From: Bacillus sp. AFS059628
Lineage (GTDB): Bacteria; Bacillota; Bacilli; Bacillales; Bacillaceae_G
DNA length: 64,000 nucleotides
Assembly (NCBI RefSeq): GCF_002571225.1
Contig: NZ_NVEC01000048.1
Span: 12,618 to 76,617 of the forward strand
Reading direction: 5' to 3'
In this document: positions 23,400-32,374 of the stretch, one piece after another
Numbering within the stretch: the stretch's first letter is position 1
How the letters are laid out: every line of letters starts with the position of its first letter
Notes under the pieces: model-generated
Seen by the model: the letters and a program-made list of their open reading frames with translations, nothing else
The model's database searches: none
What the model was told of the DNA's origin: nothing
Translations under genes and position numbers: made by a program

Positions 23400-24272
23400 T
23401 TAATGAATATCACGTTTCTTAAAGTTACCGCCTTTTACTTCTGCTACGTCATAAACTGTAATAAAGGCGTGTGGATCGATTTCATTAATAAGTTCTTTCA
23501 TTTTACTTTCTTCTAAACGGTTAATTACACAAGAAATTTCTTTGAATTTCTCTCTAGAATAACCACCGTATACTTCGTTATATGTTGCACTTCGGCCTAA
23601 ACGATCGCGAATGGTTTCTACCATCAATTCAGGCTCTTTCGTAATGATTTTAAATGCTTTCGAACCACTTAAACCAACTTCAACGATATGAATCACTTTC
23701 GAAGCAATAAAGTAAGCAATTGCTGAAAGGATAGCTCCTTGAAGACCGAATACTGTTGATACGAAAATAAATACGAACATGTTTAAGAATAAAATAAGGT
23801 CACTCGTTCCAAATGGTAACTTACGAGAAAGCAATACAGCTAGCATATCGATTCCATCTAATGCCCCGCCGTTACGTAATGCTAGTCCCATACCAAAACC
23901 GATGATAATACCACCAACAACTGTAACTAATAATGTATCGCCTTCAATAATAGCTGGTATACCATGCATGACAACGGTACCTATTGCTAATGAAGCGATC
24001 CCGATAATGGAATAAATCGCAAAACTTTTACCGATTTGCTTATATCCTAACCAAACGAAAGGAATGTTAATAATTGCGATTAGAGCTCCTAATGGCAATC
24101 CAAATAATCTTGAACTAACGATACTTAAACCAGTTACACCACCGTCTGATACGTTATTTGGAATTAATACTGCTTCTAATCCGTACGCTGTGATAAATGC
24201 CCCAATAATAATCATCAAAGCTTTTGAAGCAATTTTTAGCTTATTGGGCTTGTTTTTGATAATTTTCTCCAT
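23400..24272 (-). CDS. YitT-family membrane protein (DUF161/DUF2179)
   Basis: About 290 residues: five to six membrane helices with the duplicated DUF161-type GGxxG motifs (LIPNNVSDGGVTGLS, ALRNGGALDGIDMLA), then a cytosolic DUF2179 domain (about residues 200-285, TVYDVAEVKGG). ATG 24272 is preceded by CGAGGAAA; a TTG 18 bases upstream overlaps that site and is rejected. Function of the family is unsettled. Confidence 0.88.
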   Translation of the reverse strand: MEKIIKNKPNKLKIASKALMIIIGAFITAYGLEAVLIPNNVSDGGVTGLSIVSSRLFGLPLGALIAIINIPFVWLGYKQIGKSFAIYSIIGIASLAIGTVVMHGIPAIIEGDTLLVTVVGGIIIGFGMGLALRNGGALDGIDMLAVLLSRKLPFGTSDLILFLNMFVFIFVSTVFGLQGAILSAIAYFIASKVIHIVEVGLSGSKAFKIITKEPELMVETIRDRLGRSATYNEVYGGYSREKFKEISCVINRLEESKMKELINEIDPHAFITVYDVAEVKGGNFKKRDIH

Positions 24273-24450
24273 GTAATTTCCTCGTTTCAAACTAGTTTCT
24301 TGTTTGTTACATCATTCACACCTAAATTTTATTTTAACATTTAATTTGAAAAAATTCTCCTTTAATGGATGTATGCAGGGAATATTATGACCATATTATT
24401 ATTTTAAATACAACTGTAGAAGGTTAGATGGTGGTCATAATGTTGATATA

Positions 24451-24493
24451 AAAAAGTCCCCTTTGTATATAAAGCGTTCAGGGGACTTTTTAC
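24451..24493 (-). terminator. Terminator after the YdcF-like gene
   Basis: AAAAAGTCCCC (24451-24461) and GGGGACTTTTT (24481-24491) form an 11-bp stem. The minus-strand transcript ends in T residues. Confidence 0.85.
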
Positions 24494-24503
24494 TTGATAG
24501 CTA

Positions 24504-25538
24504 TTAAGAAATAATAAAACTAAGGACTGTTAGGAATAAAGCGAAGCATAAAATAGTTCCACATATTTTCATATGGCGCTTACGTCCCATCACAACGATT
24601 GCAACATACTCACGAATCATTGCATTAGGCCAGTAATAAAATGCAGTTTTTGATCCGATTCCTTGGCTATTAAGACCTGCTTGTTTTGCATATATACCAG
24701 CGCGGAATAGGTGGAAGTTGTTCGTTGTAAAGATACTATTATACTTACCTTCAGGCTTTAAAGAATCCATAATTTCTTTAGAGAATAACATATTTTGATA
24801 TGTGTTTACAGAGCGATTTTCTTGCACTGTATGTTCAAGCGGAATTCCTTTTTCAACAGCGTACTTTTGCATCGCTTCTGCCTCTGGAAGACCTTCATCT
24901 GGACCTTGTCCACCAGAGAAAATAATTGTTGGTGGCGTATTTACAGCGGCTTGTTTCCAGTAAAAGTCGATTGCTTTATGAATACGACTTGCAAGTAAAG
25001 GTGGTACTTTATCATTAATTAAGCCACTACCAAGAACGATAATGAAATCTTGATTACGTCTTGGTCTGTTGAATTGGTATAAAAAATACGCGCTTAAGAA
25101 GTTAGATAAATGTACAAAGAAATACATAGTTATAAGAGAGATAGCAGCAAAAATAAATTGAAAATGCTCTGAGAATAAGCTTGCTGGATTTATAATTGGG
25201 AGCATTATAAAGAATAAAATCCCTAAAGCAGCAATTAAAGTTAAAGAGTTTGTGAAGCGTCTTCCTTCACGTTGCATTAAAATTTTTGCATTAAGAAATA
25301 ACCCAAACATTAAAGCGACTATAGCAAAAGGTATCATTACAATGAGCGCTAACATCGGAATAATAACGATAAAATGTAAAGAATTACTACCAGACTCATA
25401 TGAGGCTATAGCGCAAAATAATAGAAATGAACAGAAAAAGGCATTAAATAAAAAGCCATTTATTATTTTTCGCGGATCCTTTAAATAAGAGATAAGGAAA
25501 ATAATAAAAAATATAAGGGGAATAATTCCTAAATACAT
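24504..25538 (-). CDS. YdcF-family (DUF218) membrane protein
   Basis: About 344 residues. Five to six N-terminal helices (to about residue 160) are followed by a DUF218 domain containing FIIVLGSGLINDKVPPLLASR, IIFSGGQGPDEGLPEAEAM and ENRSVNTYQN, then a C-terminal helix. The family includes SanA/YdcF proteins involved in envelope permeability. ATG 25538 is preceded by GAGGTG at proper distance; the TTG upstream is not. Confidence 0.85.
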   Translation of the reverse strand: MYLGIIPLIFFIIFLISYLKDPRKIINGFLFNAFFCSFLLFCAIASYESGSNSLHFIVIIPMLALIVMIPFAIVALMFGLFLNAKILMQREGRRFTNSLTLIAALGILFFIMLPIINPASLFSEHFQFIFAAISLITMYFFVHLSNFLSAYFLYQFNRPRRNQDFIIVLGSGLINDKVPPLLASRIHKAIDFYWKQAAVNTPPTIIFSGGQGPDEGLPEAEAMQKYAVEKGIPLEHTVQENRSVNTYQNMLFSKEIMDSLKPEGKYNSIFTTNNFHLFRAGIYAKQAGLNSQGIGSKTAFYYWPNAMIREYVAIVVMGRKRHMKICGTILCFALFLTVLSFIIS

Positions 25539-25703
25539 AAATATAGTACACCTCAATTTTCATAAGAATTTGACATACCCTTTATATTACATGATTTTAT
25601 AATTGAAAATGAAAGGAAAAATGATTTAGAATTTTCTCAATAAAATATATAGATACATATGTTACAATGTATGTAAAGCGATATATTAAAAGTAAAATGG
25701 TTG

Positions 25704-25736
25704 AAGAGGCACTCTATGGAGTGTCTTTTCTTTTTT
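25704..25736 (+). terminator. Orphan terminator-like hairpin 1
   Basis: AGGCACTC (25707-25714) pairs with GAGTGTCT (25719-25726) across a TATG loop, followed by T-rich sequence. No coding gene ends here. Confidence 0.6.
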
Positions 25737-25900
25737 GTATGTAATTATGCATATTATATTTATTTTCAAGTGAAGAGGATTAAAATATAAGTGATAGACA
25801 TACTTTATAAAGCAGAATTTAATACAAACATTTCCCTCTACTTTTTGTATCTAACAATCGTATAACAATAAATAATTCTGTTTTATAGTGTCTGTTTATA

Positions 25901-25932
25901 AAAGTGCCTTCTTTGAAGGCACCTTTTTTTTT
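25901..25932 (+). terminator. Orphan terminator-like hairpin 2
   Basis: GTGCCTTC (25904-25911) pairs with GAAGGCAC (25915-25922), followed by a long T run. No coding gene ends here. Confidence 0.75.
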
Positions 25933-26134
25933 GTTTATTATAGAATGTTTTTACTGTTTGCATAGTGGAAACTATCTATACTAAACATTAGCAATCTTCC
26001 GTATAAATATTATCAATTTACTATATATTCCAGTAGTGTTAACCTACATATGAAAGGCTTTCTTTTTCAAAATATTACCCCTAATAAATTTTTGAAGAAG
26101 TCAACTGTCTCCAAAATTGCCATTCATGCTTAGC

Positions 26135-26164
26135 AAAAAAGAATCCTGCTGGATTCTTTTTTGT
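26135..26164 (+). terminator. Orphan terminator-like hairpin 3
   Basis: AAAAAAGAATCC and GGATTCTTTTTT flank a TGCT loop. No coding gene ends here. Confidence 0.7.
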
Positions 26165-26247
26165 GTTCGACAGAATATGACAAATTATATTTGTATAATA
26201 TGTTATATTGTTAAATGATTATTGTGGAAAGAGAAGGAGACTTAAGT

Positions 26248-27096
26248 ATGGGATTTAAAAAACTAATGTTAACAGGTGCACTTGTTGCAACTACAGCATT
26301 TACTTCAATTGGAACAGTACAGGCAAGTGCAGGTTTTAAAGATGTTCCAAACAATCATTGGTCTTATAAAGCGATCATGGAATTAGCAAATAAAAACGTT
26401 GTTTCTGGATACGGAAATGGGATTTTTGGATTTGGTGATGATGTAACACGTGAGCAAGTTGCAGCTCTTATGTTCCGTCATTTAAAACCGACAGTAAAAG
26501 AACAGTATAACAATCCGTATAAAGATATTACGGATCGTTCAACTATGTTTAAAAAAGAGATCCTTGCTTTAACAGAGATGGGTGTATTCGTTGGCGATAA
26601 CACCGGAAAATTTAGACCGAAAGATTCGTTAACTCGTGAAGAAATGGCACAAATTTTGACAAAGGGATTCCAATTGCAAATAAGAGGGGATCATAATTTC
26701 CCGGATGTAGATAGAAATGGATGGGCGAATCCTGCGATTACTGCAATTAAATCAAATTATATTACGGCCGGAACTGGTGATGGTACATTTGTACCTAAAA
26801 TGCATGTAAGTCGTGAGCAATACGTTCAGTTCTTATATAATGCAACATTACCACTTGAACAAAGACCAGGAGCAAAACAACCACAACCGAAACCAGAAGT
26901 GAGACCAGAAGTAAAGCCAGAAGTAAAGCCAGAAGTAAAACCAGAAGTGAAACCTGATCCAAAACGTTTTGCTAACTGTAAAGAAGCAAATGATGCTGGA
27001 TATTATGATATTACAAGAGACAGCCCGTATTATGGTAAGCATTTAGACCGTGATGGCGATGGAATTGCTTGTGAGAAAAACAAAAAAGGTAAATAA
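26248..27096 (+). CDS. S-layer-homology (SLH) protein with C-terminal Excalibur domain
   Basis: A 282-residue exported protein. Signal peptide at 1-25 (TVQASA), three SLH modules at about 27-85, 86-145 and 146-205 (each with FKDV/YKDI/FPDV start and TREQ/TREE/SREQ end) that bind pyruvylated secondary wall polymer, a PEVKPEVKP repeat linker (about 215-240), and a C-terminal Excalibur motif with DRDGDGIACE, likely Ca-binding and also found in thermonuclease-like wall proteins. ATG 26248 follows AGAAGGAGA; an upstream in-frame start is rejected. Confidence 0.9.
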   Translation: MGFKKLMLTGALVATTAFTSIGTVQASAGFKDVPNNHWSYKAIMELANKNVVSGYGNGIFGFGDDVTREQVAALMFRHLKPTVKEQYNNPYKDITDRSTMFKKEILALTEMGVFVGDNTGKFRPKDSLTREEMAQILTKGFQLQIRGDHNFPDVDRNGWANPAITAIKSNYITAGTGDGTFVPKMHVSREQYVQFLYNATLPLEQRPGAKQPQPKPEVRPEVKPEVKPEVKPEVKPDPKRFANCKEANDAGYYDITRDSPYYGKHLDRDGDGIACEKNKKGK

Positions 27097-27097
27097 G

Positions 27098-27127
27098 AAA
27101 AAGCACTCAGGCTGAGTGCTTTTTCTT
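27098..27127 (+). terminator. Terminator after the SLH gene
   Basis: AAAAAGCACTCA and TGAGTGCTTTTT form a perfect 12-bp stem with a GGC loop. Confidence 0.85.
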
Positions 27128-27196
27128 ATGGAAACAAGCTATTTTTGTAGGCGATTCTCATAAACTAAAAGTAATGAAATGAAAGTAGGTGACAAA

Positions 27197-27412
27197 ATGC
27201 CGTCAATTGTGGAAGGTGTTATTATTGAAAACTGTAACGGGACGATTAATTTAGGAGACAAATATAACGTGCAGCCGATTGAAAAAACGAAAGCTTATAA
27301 TGGATCGGGATCATCGAATACAGCAATAAAAGTACACACATTTAATGGCGTTAGTACAGCAGATGTAGGGGATAGCGATGTGAATGATCAGGGAATACAA
27401 TTTACTTTATAA
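27197..27412 (+). CDS. GerPA/GerPF-family spore protein
   Basis: A 71-residue protein beginning MPSIVEGVIIENCNGTINLGD and containing TKAYNGSGSSNTA, closely following the GerPF pattern. GerP proteins are coat-associated and help germinants cross the coat. ATG 27197 is preceded by TAGGTGAC; an earlier ATG at 27179 is less likely. CATAAACTA at 27159-27167 fits a sigma-K/E -10 (CATA-N3-TA), which would suit a late mother-cell gene. It stands apart from any gerP operon, so it is a paralogue. Confidence 0.82.
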   Translation: MPSIVEGVIIENCNGTINLGDKYNVQPIEKTKAYNGSGSSNTAIKVHTFNGVSTADVGDSDVNDQGIQFTL

Positions 27413-27540
27413 AGAAATATGTAAAATTGCATAAAATGATGAACTTGCTCTGTGCTACAATTTAGCTGTGAGCTGTTAATGATTCTTCTATATTGTAGTT
27501 GTTAGATTAGAAATATAACATCCTATCGAAAATCATACGT

Positions 27541-27574
27541 AAAAAAAGACACTTCAACCGAAGTGTCTTTTTTC
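27541..27574. terminator. Terminator between gerP-like gene and cydB
   Basis: AAAGACACTTC and GAAGTGTCTTT flank an AACC loop with A and T runs on either side. It serves the cyd operon on the minus strand. Confidence 0.85.
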
Positions 27575-27577
27575 ATT

Positions 27578-28606
27578 TTAGTGATACCCTTTAGCAGAGT
27601 CTTTATGAATTTTATTTTTAAAGATACTGTAGCTCCAAAGTTGATATCCAATAACAATTGGTACCATAACCATTGCAACGAAGAACATAATTTTTAAGTT
27701 TAATTGACTACCAGCTGCGTTGTATAACGTTGTACTATAAGCATCATTAATACGAGATGGTAACATTCTTGGGAACATGCCCGCAAAGCCAGTTGTCATA
27801 AACATTGCGATTGTTAAGCAAACGAATGTGAATGCAAGGCCGATTTTATGTTTGTACACCATAATAAGTGCGAGTACACTCATTAACATTGCAAGTACTG
27901 GAAGAATGAATAGTACCGGATATTCTGTAAAGTTTTGGAATAAATTTGTGCGATTGGCAGTTGCTACATAGAAAATAGCTAAAATGATAGCAGCTGCCAT
28001 TGAAAATGGTCTTGCAATTTTATAAGCACGATCAGATACTTCACCAGTCGTTTTAATCATTACCCAAAGGGCACCGGATACGACAAATATAGCAGTGAAG
28101 AAAAGACCACCTAATATACCGTAATGGTTTAATAAGCTAAGTAAATTTCCTTCATAGCCATTTTTTCCGATTTGTAGTCCGTAATAAAGGTTAGCGAACG
28201 TAACACCGAATAAGAAGGCGATTAAGAAACTACCAATTGCAAATGCCCATTTATAAGTTTTTTGCCAAATTGGTGAATCATCTTTATGCATGAACTCCAG
28301 TCCAGCAGCACGAGCAAATAGTGCAAGTAATACTAAGAATAACGGTGTATATAGATAACTAAACATATTTGCATATGTGACTGGGAAGGCAGCAAATGTT
28401 GCACCACCAGCTGTAATTAACCACACTTCATTACCACCCCAGAATGGGCCAATTGCTTCTTGTAATTGATTTCGTTCTTGTCGATCTTTCGTAACGAAAG
28501 GAAAAATCATTCCGTTACCAAGTGCATACCCATCAAGAATGAAGTAAACTGTCCAAATCACGCCCCATAAACCGAACCAGATAATTGCGAGCATATCATG
28601 AGACAT
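27578..28606 (-). CDS. cydB: Cytochrome bd ubiquinol oxidase subunit II
   Basis: A 342-residue subunit with about nine membrane helices (WFGLWGVIWTVYFILDGYALGNGM at the start, cut here into the CydB signature). With CydA it forms the high-affinity cytochrome bd oxidase that reduces oxygen to water using menaquinol. It overlaps cydA by 11 bp on the same strand. No cydCD follows in this window. Confidence 0.93.
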   Translation of the reverse strand: MSHDMLAIIWFGLWGVIWTVYFILDGYALGNGMIFPFVTKDRQERNQLQEAIGPFWGGNEVWLITAGGATFAAFPVTYANMFSYLYTPLFLVLLALFARAAGLEFMHKDDSPIWQKTYKWAFAIGSFLIAFLFGVTFANLYYGLQIGKNGYEGNLLSLLNHYGILGGLFFTAIFVVSGALWVMIKTTGEVSDRAYKIARPFSMAAAIILAIFYVATANRTNLFQNFTEYPVLFILPVLAMLMSVLALIMVYKHKIGLAFTFVCLTIAMFMTTGFAGMFPRMLPSRINDAYSTTLYNAAGSQLNLKIMFFVAMVMVPIVIGYQLWSYSIFKNKIHKDSAKGYH

Positions 28607-29945
28607 GTGCTGTACCTCCTTCAGTAGCAGGCTCTTCTAGCGCTGCAGGTCCTTTTTTCGCGAACTTGAGCATTAAGTATACGTCTGCGATTAAAAGTAA
28701 AGTGTAGAATAAGATTAAACTAATTAAAGAGAACCAAATCTGCGGAACAGATATAGGTGATACAGATTCTGCTGTACGCATTAGTTTATAAACTGTCCAT
28801 GGTTGACGACCTACTTCGGCAACAATCCAACCAGCGTTAATTGCGATATATGGTAGTAAAACAGACCATATTGTAACTTTTAAATAACGTTTTGAGCTTT
28901 CTAGTTTTCCTTTTCGGTTTAAATAGAAGCCATACCAAGTTAATGCCATAAAGAACATACCAAGTGCAACCATTAAGCGGAAGCTATAGTACACGAGGTT
29001 AACGTTTGGACGATCTTCTTTCGGGATATCTTTTAAACCAACAATTTCGCCATCAAATGAATTTGTATAGAAGAAACTTCCTAGTTTCGGAATCGTAAGG
29101 AATTCAAAGTTCTTTTCGTTTTTCACATCAGGAATTTGAACAATCGAGAAGCCTTGTCCTTTTCCAGTTTCCCAAACAGCTTCCATCGCAGCACCTTTAG
29201 CTGGTTGATATTTAGCTGCTGATACACCAGATTGATGTCCCATAAACGGTGTAATTGTTGCGGCGAATAAGCCTAGCATTAAACCAAACTTAAATGATTT
29301 TTTGAAGAATTCCACTTCGTTTTTGCGTAATAAATGATAGGCACTAATTGCCATAACGAAGAAAGCTCCAACGATATAACAACCAACTACAGTATGGAAG
29401 AACATATTCCAAGCATATGGATTCGTAACGAGTGCCCAGAAATCATTTAATTCAGCGCGACCGTTACGTACGACGTAGCCAACCGGATTTTGCATAAAGC
29501 CGTTTGCTGTAATAATCCAAAGTGCGGAAATATTTGTTCCAAGTGCAACCATCCACATACAGAAAGCACGGAACTTTGGTGAAATTTTGTCTTTACCGAA
29601 TAACCATATTCCCATGAAAGTAGATTCTAAGAAGAATGCAACGAGTGCTTCGATTGCGAGAGGGGATCCGAAAATATCTCCCATATATTTGGAGTACTCA
29701 GACCAGTTTGTACCAAATTGGAATTCCATCGTAATCCCGGTTATAATCCCCATTACGAAGTTAATTGTAAATAATTTACCCCAGAAATTTGCCATTTTGC
29801 GGTATGTTGGATTCAATGTGCGGGCGTATTGAGTCTCCATACACGCTACTAAAATAACAAGTCCGATTGTCAAAGGCACAAATAAAAAATGATAAAAAAC
29901 AGTAATTGCAAATTGAAAACGACTCAGTAACAGAACGTCGGACAT
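28596..29945 (-). CDS. cydA: Cytochrome bd ubiquinol oxidase subunit I
   Basis: A 449-residue haem-bearing subunit. The N-terminal SRFQFAITVFYHFLFVPLTIG contains a haem-ligand His, GRQPW is the conserved C-terminal motif, and the shorter Q-loop typical of Bacillus-type enzymes is present. AAGGAGTG precedes the ATG. A Rex-like operator lies upstream, consistent with induction when NADH is high or oxygen low. Confidence 0.94.
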   Translation of the reverse strand: MSDVLLLSRFQFAITVFYHFLFVPLTIGLVILVACMETQYARTLNPTYRKMANFWGKLFTINFVMGIITGITMEFQFGTNWSEYSKYMGDIFGSPLAIEALVAFFLESTFMGIWLFGKDKISPKFRAFCMWMVALGTNISALWIITANGFMQNPVGYVVRNGRAELNDFWALVTNPYAWNMFFHTVVGCYIVGAFFVMAISAYHLLRKNEVEFFKKSFKFGLMLGLFAATITPFMGHQSGVSAAKYQPAKGAAMEAVWETGKGQGFSIVQIPDVKNEKNFEFLTIPKLGSFFYTNSFDGEIVGLKDIPKEDRPNVNLVYYSFRLMVALGMFFMALTWYGFYLNRKGKLESSKRYLKVTIWSVLLPYIAINAGWIVAEVGRQPWTVYKLMRTAESVSPISVPQIWFSLISLILFYTLLLIADVYLMLKFAKKGPAALEEPATEGGTAHVS

Positions 29946-30009
29946 AATAAATATTCACTCCTTTTTTACATTATCTACAATCAGTTTATAGTGAAAATAT
30001 GTTTTAAGT

Positions 30010-30027
30010 ATGTGAAACTTGTTACAA
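30010..30027 (-). promoter_or_regulatory. Possible Rex operator upstream of cydAB
   Basis: On the minus strand TTGTAAC-AAGT-TTCACAT resembles the Rex consensus TTGTGAA-N4-TTCACAA (11 of 14 defined positions). It lies about 65 bp before cydA. Rex is the known redox repressor of cydA in B. subtilis; binding here is inferred. Confidence 0.45.
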
Positions 30028-30169
30028 AGCTGTGTGTATATTTTGAAAGAATTATGTCGATTATCTGAAAATATCCTATTTTTACTATAAAGCGATATCC
30101 TTTTTGTGTTTTTCATATTTTGGTACACTGTTTATGTAGTGTAAATGAGAGAAAAGAGGATTCTTTACT

Positions 30170-30733
30170 ATGAAGTCATTAGAAGAGATTTTGCAGTACA
30201 ATGAGAAATTTGTTGAAGAGAAAAAGTATGAAGAGTTTGTAGCGGGGAAATTTCCAAACAAAAAGATGGTCATTATTTCTTGTATGGATACAAGACTTGT
30301 TGAACTATTGCCGAAAGCGATGAATATGCGTAACGGCGATGTGAAAATTATTAAAGTAGCAGGTGCTGTTATTTCACATCCGTTTGGAAGTATTATGCGT
30401 AGTATTTTAGTTGCTGTATATGAACTTGGCGCTGATGAAGTATGTGTAGTTGGTCACCATGATTGCGGTATGGCAAAAATTCAAGCAAGCAGTACAATTG
30501 AGAAAATGAAAGAGCGCGGTATAACAGAAGAGAAATTAGATATGCTTCGTTATTCTGGAATCGATTTAGAACATTTCTTGCGCGGTTTCTCTAGTGTGGA
30601 AGAAAGTGTAGAACATAGCGTATCAGTACTTCGCAACCACCCATTACTTCCAGAAGAAGTACCTGTTCACGGTCTTGTTATCGATCCTGATACAGGAAAA
30701 TTAGATTTAGTTGTGAATGGTTACGACAATTAA
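30170..30733 (+). CDS. Beta-class carbonic anhydrase
   Basis: A 187-residue enzyme that interconverts CO2 and bicarbonate. Zinc ligands and catalytic residues are visible as Cys38, Asp40 and Arg42 (CMDTRL) and a His96-His97-x-Cys99 site (GHHDCG). Orthologous to B. subtilis ytiB by motif and by position next to yidD and luxS. It converges with and overlaps the yidD gene by four bases. Confidence 0.93.
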   Translation: MKSLEEILQYNEKFVEEKKYEEFVAGKFPNKKMVIISCMDTRLVELLPKAMNMRNGDVKIIKVAGAVISHPFGSIMRSILVAVYELGADEVCVVGHHDCGMAKIQASSTIEKMKERGITEEKLDMLRYSGIDLEHFLRGFSSVEESVEHSVSVLRNHPLLPEEVPVHGLVIDPDTGKLDLVVNGYDN

Positions 30734-30966
30734 GAATTTACTTTGTCATCCTTTTTATCTGGGACAGGATCAAATCCTCCTGGGTGGAAAGGGTGACATT
30801 TTAATATACGCTTACAAGTAAGCCAAAACCCTTTCAGGGCACCATGTTTTTGAAACGCTTCTAATCCATAATGAGAGCAAGTTGGGTAAAAGCGACAAGT
30901 TGGTGGTGTCATCGGAGATATGAACTTTTGATAAAAGCGTATAATCCCAATAAAAATCTGTTTCAT
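30730..30966 (-). CDS. yidD: Membrane protein insertion efficiency factor YidD
   Basis: A 78-residue protein with an N-terminal amphipathic helix and the Cys-rich signature [16 protein letters not shown]. The [12 protein letters not shown] tail is also typical. Assists YidC/Oxa1-mediated membrane insertion. AGGAGAC precedes the ATG. Same position relative to luxS as ytjA of B. subtilis. Confidence 0.93.
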   Translation of the reverse strand: MKQIFIGIIRFYQKFISPMTPPTCRFYPTCSHYGLEAFQKHGALKGFWLTCKRILKCHPFHPGGFDPVPDKKDDKVNS

Positions 30967-31037
30967 AACGGTCTCCTTTTCAGCATATTCTTAAAGTATT
31001 ATAGCACGACTGTACATAATGCTTTACTAATGTGCAT

Positions 31038-31067
31038 TTCCGTTATATCATATTGGATATAACGGAA
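31038..31067 (+). promoter_or_regulatory. Perfect 12-bp inverted repeat upstream of luxS
   Basis: TTCCGTTATATC (31038-31049) and GATATAACGGAA (31056-31067) flank ATATTG, ending 27 bp before the luxS ATG. It is too close to the start to be a normal promoter-distal operator and has no T run, so it could be an mRNA leader hairpin or a repressor site. Confidence 0.55.
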
Positions 31068-31094
31068 TTAAATTAAAAGCGGGAGAGATGTTGT

Positions 31095-31568
31095 ATGCCA
31101 TCAGTAGAAAGCTTTGAATTAGATCATACGATTGTAAAGGCGCCTTATGTAAGACATTGCGGAGTTCACAACGTAGGTAGTGACGGTATTGTAAATAAAT
31201 TTGATATTCGTTTTTGCCAACCGAATAAACAAGCAATGAAACCAGATGTTATTCATACGTTAGAACATTTATTAGCATTTAATTTACGTAAATATATTGA
31301 TCGTTATCCGCATTTTGATATTATCGATATTTCACCAATGGGCTGCCAAACAGGATATTATCTTGTAGTAAGCGGAACACCGACAGTTCGAGAAATCATT
31401 GATTTATTAGAACTAACATTAAAAGATGCGGTTCAAATTACAGAAATTCCAGCTGCAAATGAAACGCAGTGTGGGCAAGCGAAGCTTCACGATTTAGAAG
31501 GGGCAAAACGCTTAATGAACTTCTGGTTAAGCCAAGATAAAGATGAACTTGAGAAAGTATTTGGATAG
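31095..31568 (+). CDS. luxS: S-ribosylhomocysteine lyase (AI-2 synthesis)
   Basis: A 157-residue metalloenzyme that splits S-ribosylhomocysteine into homocysteine and the AI-2 precursor DPD. Metal ligands His54 and His58 with Glu57 (HTLEHLL) and the C-terminal Cys ([11 protein letters not shown]) are intact. It completes SAM recycling, pairing functionally with metK further along. GGGAGAGATG precedes the start. Confidence 0.96.
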
Positions 31569-31572
31569 AAAG

Positions 31573-31605
31573 AAAAACTGCCTGTGAAAGGGCAGTTTTT
31601 TTTGT
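31573..31605 (+). terminator. luxS terminator
   Basis: AAAAACTGCC and GGCAGTTTTT form a 10-bp stem, followed by more T residues. Confidence 0.88.
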
Positions 31606-31620
31606 AGTACGATGATAAAT

Positions 31621-31735
31621 GAAATTATATCGACGATTTTTTGAATATATCGGACACAACTTGAAATATATCAACGATTTTTTTATATATCGACGCTTCG
31701 ATAATGAATATCGACTTACCGAAAAAACTGACAAT
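31621..31735 (+). repeat. ATATATC-type dispersed repeat, copy B
   Basis: Starts with a diverged version of the copy-A unit (AATTATATCGACGATTTTTT, then ATATATCGGACACAAC), followed by further degenerate ATATATC units. It ends with CGACTTACCGAAAAAACTG, the same tail as copy A at 23321-23344. It lies just after the luxS terminator. No gene is seen in 31605-31872. Confidence 0.75.
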
Positions 31736-31872
31736 ATGAGGAACAAAATGATAGGTGAAAAGATTTGAAAGTTCATTGTAAATGTGCTGTATAAACATAG
31801 AATCAAAGTAATAAAAACGATGGTTAGCTGTAACTTTCTTATATGCATTTGAACCTCCTAGTAGAAAGGTAA

Positions 31873-32118
31873 TTACCGAGAGACAAAAATTATAATAGCA
31901 ACAATGAAAGTGAATATGCCAGAAAAGAAGGAGAGTATACTATGTACTTTCTTTTGTTTCTGTTTTTCTTCTGCACTCATGATGAAAGTCATAATAGATA
32001 AGGCGATGAGCATATAAGGCAATGTAACAAGTGCGTTTGTAAACATTCCTGATAGAGCGAGAGCGATGACGATAAGAGCCGATATCATTCGTAATGTTTT
32101 TAAAATACAAATCTCCAA
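31873..32118 (-). CDS. DUF3953 (YczI-like) small membrane protein, paralogue 1
   Basis: About 70-81 residues with three hydrophobic helices and a short charged EEKQKQKK loop between helices 2 and 3. The start is unclear: TTG 32118 overlaps a GGAG, while the first ATG is 30 bases further in. It is a paralogue of the next gene upstream (shared helix-loop-helix plan, PYM motif), so this is a tandem duplication. Confidence 0.65.
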   Translation of the reverse strand: MEICILKTLRMISALIVIALALSGMFTNALVTLPYMLIALSIMTFIMSAEEKQKQKKVHSILSFFSGIFTFIVAIIIFVSR

Positions 32119-32134
32119 CTTTTAAATAAACTAT

Positions 32135-32365
32135 TTACCGAAATAGTTCTGAGAAGCTAAGAAATAAAGCACCAGAGCCAGCCATGAAAGCGAGTATACC
32201 GCTAGATTTTCTATGTTGTTTTATTTCTCCTAGCGCTACAGTGAAGGCCATTAATCCTAAGAAAAAGAACATATAAGGCATAATGTCTCTGTTACCGCTA
32301 ATAAATCCATAGATTGCTATACATAAAGCGATAAATGCAAAAGTAATTCGAACGCCATTTAACAT
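32135..32365 (-). CDS. DUF3953 (YczI-like) small membrane protein, paralogue 2
   Basis: A 76-residue three-helix membrane protein (MPYMFFFLGLMAF core, EIKQHRKSSG loop). A clear AAAGGAGGG precedes the ATG. It lies 16 bp upstream of paralogue 1 and directly downstream of a frameshifted third copy. Function unknown. Confidence 0.75.
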   Translation of the reverse strand: MLNGVRITFAFIALCIAIYGFISGNRDIMPYMFFFLGLMAFTVALGEIKQHRKSSGILAFMAGSGALFLSFSELFR

Positions 32366-32374
32366 AAAAACCCT

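Larger units (their letters stand above)
25539..26247. other. Long gene-poor interval with three terminator-like hairpins
   Basis: About 700 bp without a convincing coding region. Three hairpin plus T-run structures point along the plus strand: AGGCACTC/GAGTGTCT at 25707-25726, GTGCCTTC/GAAGGCAC at 25904-25922 (nine T residues) and GAATCC/GGATTC at 26141-26156 (six T residues). Three terminators with no genes before them suggest short non-coding transcripts or decayed genes. The right end holds the SLH-gene promoter (TATAAT near 26195). Confidence 0.6.

Noticed and set aside
31438-31848. 136-codon minus-strand frame over the luxS 3' end
   Set aside because: It lies antisense to luxS, its terminator and an ATATATC repeat; no ribosome site, and AT-rich sequence explains its length.
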